A DNA stretch of 7,229 bases from Paracoccaceae bacterium (GTDB lineage Bacteria > Pseudomonadota > Alphaproteobacteria > Rhodobacterales > Rhodobacteraceae): positions 1-7,229 of the forward strand of contig JALQYS010000309.1 in the NCBI GenBank assembly GCA_023254015.1. Reading direction: 5' to 3'. The notes beneath the pieces are model-generated. The model saw only the letters and a program-made list of their open reading frames with translations, was not told where the DNA came from and made no database searches. Shown here piece after piece: positions 5,952 through 7,229 of the stretch (positions are counted from its first letter, which is position 1; every line of letters begins with the position of its first letter). The translations under genes and the position numbers were made by a program.

Positions 5952-6599
5952 ATGCTGACGGAACTGGACGGGGCGCAAGGCAAGTCCTCGCTGGCCGAGG
6001 CGGCCTATCTGGACCTGCGCTGGCGCATCCTGTCGGGCCAACTGGCTGCCGGGGTTCTCTTGACCGAACCAGAGATCGTGGAGCGCACCGGCCATGGCCG
6101 GGCCCCGGTGCGGGCGGCGATGGCCGCCTTGCGTCATGACCAGTTGATCGACATCGTGCCGCGCCGAGGCTTCTTCGTGCGCCCCTGGACCGACGCCGAA
6201 GCGCGCGATCTTGTGGCCGCCCGCCAGATGATCGAACCGCAGGTCGCCGCCCTTGCAGCCCGCCACCGCAGCGCGGCGGACCTGCAGGCGCTGGACAATA
6301 TCCAGACGCGTTGGGCCGATGCGGCAAAGCGCATGGATCCGCAGGGTCTGGTCATGCTGGATGTGGAGTTCCACGTTGCCGTCGCCCGTGCATCGGGCAA
6401 TGCGGTCTTGGCCGATCTGGTCAGCGCGCTGAAAATCCGCTCTCACCACCAGTTCCGCATGAACGGCCAGCGGGCGAATTTTGTGGCTGGCGTCGCGCGC
6501 GATCATGGGGCCATCCTGACGGCGATCCGCGAAGCGGACGCGCACGCGGCCGAGGCTGCGATGCGCGGCCATGTCGGGGCGGTTACGGCACAGGTCTAG
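5952..6599 (+). CDS. GntR-family transcriptional regulator, FCD (FadR-type) subfamily
   Basis: 215 residues, typical for FCD-type GntR regulators. The winged helix-turn-helix spans about residues 14-78, with AYLDLRWRILSGQLAAG at the start, GHGRAPVRAAMAALR as recognition-helix region and PRRGFFV as the wing. The FCD effector domain (about 85-212) has a probable metal/carboxylate site: D137 and H141 in LDVEFH, H185 in DHGAI and H207 in MRGHV. Such regulators usually sense organic or aromatic acids and repress a neighbouring catabolic operon, so regulation of the divergent leftward genes and of itself is inferred. AAAGGGGA lies 6 nt before the chosen ATG; an ATG at 5945 is out of frame. The FAD synthetase gene follows after 12 nt, so the two are probably cotranscribed. 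Confidence 0.92.
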   Translation: MLTELDGAQGKSSLAEAAYLDLRWRILSGQLAAGVLLTEPEIVERTGHGRAPVRAAMAALRHDQLIDIVPRRGFFVRPWTDAEARDLVAARQMIEPQVAALAARHRSAADLQALDNIQTRWADAAKRMDPQGLVMLDVEFHVAVARASGNAVLADLVSALKIRSHHQFRMNGQRANFVAGVARDHGAILTAIREADAHAAEAAMRGHVGAVTAQV

Positions 6600-6611
6600 G
6601 AGGGGAGAGAC

Positions 6612-7184
6612 ATGCATCGCCACATGCTGCATCGCGGACCGGTTCCGGGGCTTGCCGGCTCGGTCGTGACGATTGGCGCCTTTGACGGGGTGCATCTGGG
6701 CCATCAGGCGCTGATCGGGGCCGCCATCGAGGCCGGGCGTCGCCTTGGCCTGCCCGTGGTCGCCTGGACCTTTGACCCGCCGCCGAAGGTGTTCTTCGGC
6801 CGCGCGCCCTTGCTCATGTCGCCGGTGGAAAAGGTGGTGCGGCTGGCGTCCTTGGGGGTGGATCAGATCATCCTGACGCGGTTCGACGCCGAGTTTCGCG
6901 CCCGCAGCGCCGAGGATTTTCTGGATGACCTGATGTCGATGCACCCGGCCGAGGCCTGGGTGGGCGACGATTTCCGCTTTGGTGCGGGCCAGAAGGGCGA
7001 CCGGGCGCTTTTGGAAACGCGGGTGCCGGTGCGCCTTCTGGACCCGGTGGAATGCGCCAAGGGGCAGCGGATTTCCTCCAGCCGCATCCGCACGCATTGG
7101 CAGAAGGGCGAGTTCCACCGCGTGAAGGAGTTGATCGGCTGGGAGGATTTCTATCTGCATCCGCGCGATGACCAGGGCTGGTAG
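6612..7184 (+). CDS. Single-domain FAD synthetase (FMN adenylyltransferase), RibF N-terminal type without riboflavin kinase
   Basis: Predicted to make FAD from FMN and ATP. 190 residues match only the N-terminal nucleotidyltransferase half of RibF (full length about 310). Seen in order: GAFDGVHLGHQ (22-32), holding the HxGH nucleotide-binding motif H28-x-G-H31; TFDPPP (53-58); VGDDFRFGAGQKGD (117-130), like the RibF motif GxDFRFGxxRxGD; and ISSSRIR (154-160). The frame stops soon after the adenylyltransferase fold, so the kinase domain is absent rather than frameshifted. The bases after the stop do not continue it. AGGAGGGG overlaps the gntR stop and lies 6 nt before the ATG; a second ATG at codon 5 is possible. 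Location beside a flavin-monooxygenase and FAD-subunit cluster suggests a dedicated FAD supply; this is inference. The housekeeping bifunctional RibF is presumably elsewhere. Confidence 0.88.
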   Translation: MHRHMLHRGPVPGLAGSVVTIGAFDGVHLGHQALIGAAIEAGRRLGLPVVAWTFDPPPKVFFGRAPLLMSPVEKVVRLASLGVDQIILTRFDAEFRARSAEDFLDDLMSMHPAEAWVGDDFRFGAGQKGDRALLETRVPVRLLDPVECAKGQRISSSRIRTHWQKGEFHRVKELIGWEDFYLHPRDDQGW

Positions 7185-7187
7185 GCC

Positions 7188-7229
7188 TTAGCCCTTTTGC
7201 TGGCCAGCGATGAAACCGCCGATGGTCTC
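7188..7229 (-). CDS. Possible C-terminal end of a convergent gene (partial)
   Basis: On the minus strand the last 13 codons read ETIGGFIAGQQKG followed by TAA (7190-7188). The stop lies 3 nt from the FAD synthetase stop in tail-to-tail arrangement, common in compact genomes. The stretch is too short to assign a family or prove coding. The plus strand here has an ATG at 7210 without a ribosome binding site. Confidence 0.3.
   Translation of the reverse strand, partial: ETIGGFIAGQQKG

Noticed and set aside
4936..6327. 463-codon version of the FAD subunit starting inside the regulator gene region
   Set aside because: The extra 161 residues are Pro/Arg-rich and unlike the family, cross the divergent promoter, and run antisense to the GntR gene; the start at 5844 matches the family N-terminus.
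7184..7205. Hairpin after the FAD synthetase stop as a terminator
   Set aside because: The stem has only 7 pairs with a 2-nt bulge and no T-run, so it is too weak to call.
1..7229. CRISPR arrays, tRNA or rRNA genes, insertion sequences
   Set aside because: No regularly spaced repeats, no tRNA-like cloverleaf, no rRNA motif and no transposase or terminal inverted repeats were seen.

Overview
The window is high-GC DNA (roughly two thirds G+C by eye) with tightly packed genes, ATGA overlaps and strong GGAG-type ribosome binding sites. The protein families (a FadR-type GntR regulator, a CoxM/CoxS-like hydroxylase set, a group E flavin monooxygenase) fit an alphaproteobacterium, most likely Rhodobacterales such as Paracoccus or Rhodobacter relatives. 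The genus is a guess.

Layout. Six genes run leftward and two run rightward from a 107-bp divergent intergenic region (5845-5951). The leftward genes, in transcription order, are: a CoxM-like FAD subunit (5844-4936), a CoxS-like [2Fe-2S] subunit (4934-4467), a strongly shortened and eroded molybdenum-hydroxylase large-subunit-like protein (4470-3187), a type I extradiol dioxygenase of the VOC superfamily (3172-2216), a duplicated EthD-like ferredoxin-fold protein (2124-1456), and, after a terminator-like hairpin and its own 304-nt upstream region, a StyA/IndA-type flavin monooxygenase (1151 to beyond base 1, TTG start). The rightward genes are a GntR/FCD regulator (5952-6599) and a single-domain FAD synthetase, a RibF homologue without the riboflavin kinase domain (6612-7184). 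The last 42 bases may be the 3' end of a convergent gene.

How the genes may work together (inference). The set looks like a catabolic island for an aromatic, probably N-heteroaromatic, compound. The monooxygenase carries residues resembling the indole-monooxygenase fingerprint rather than the styrene one. The extradiol dioxygenase keeps its full iron site and would cleave a catecholic intermediate. The FAD synthetase could supply the FAD that both the monooxygenase and the CoxM-like protein need. The GntR regulator probably binds two adjacent copies of a 12-bp GTGAA-N3-TTAC site in the divergent promoter.

Most unusual point. The hydroxylase large-subunit-like protein is 427 residues instead of about 750-800 and lacks recognisable molybdopterin-binding loops. 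Its [2Fe-2S] partner is also altered at the motif that normally faces the molybdopterin. The trio may be a molybdenum-free flavin/iron-sulfur complex, or one that needs another catalytic subunit. No StyB-type flavin reductase is visible in the window.
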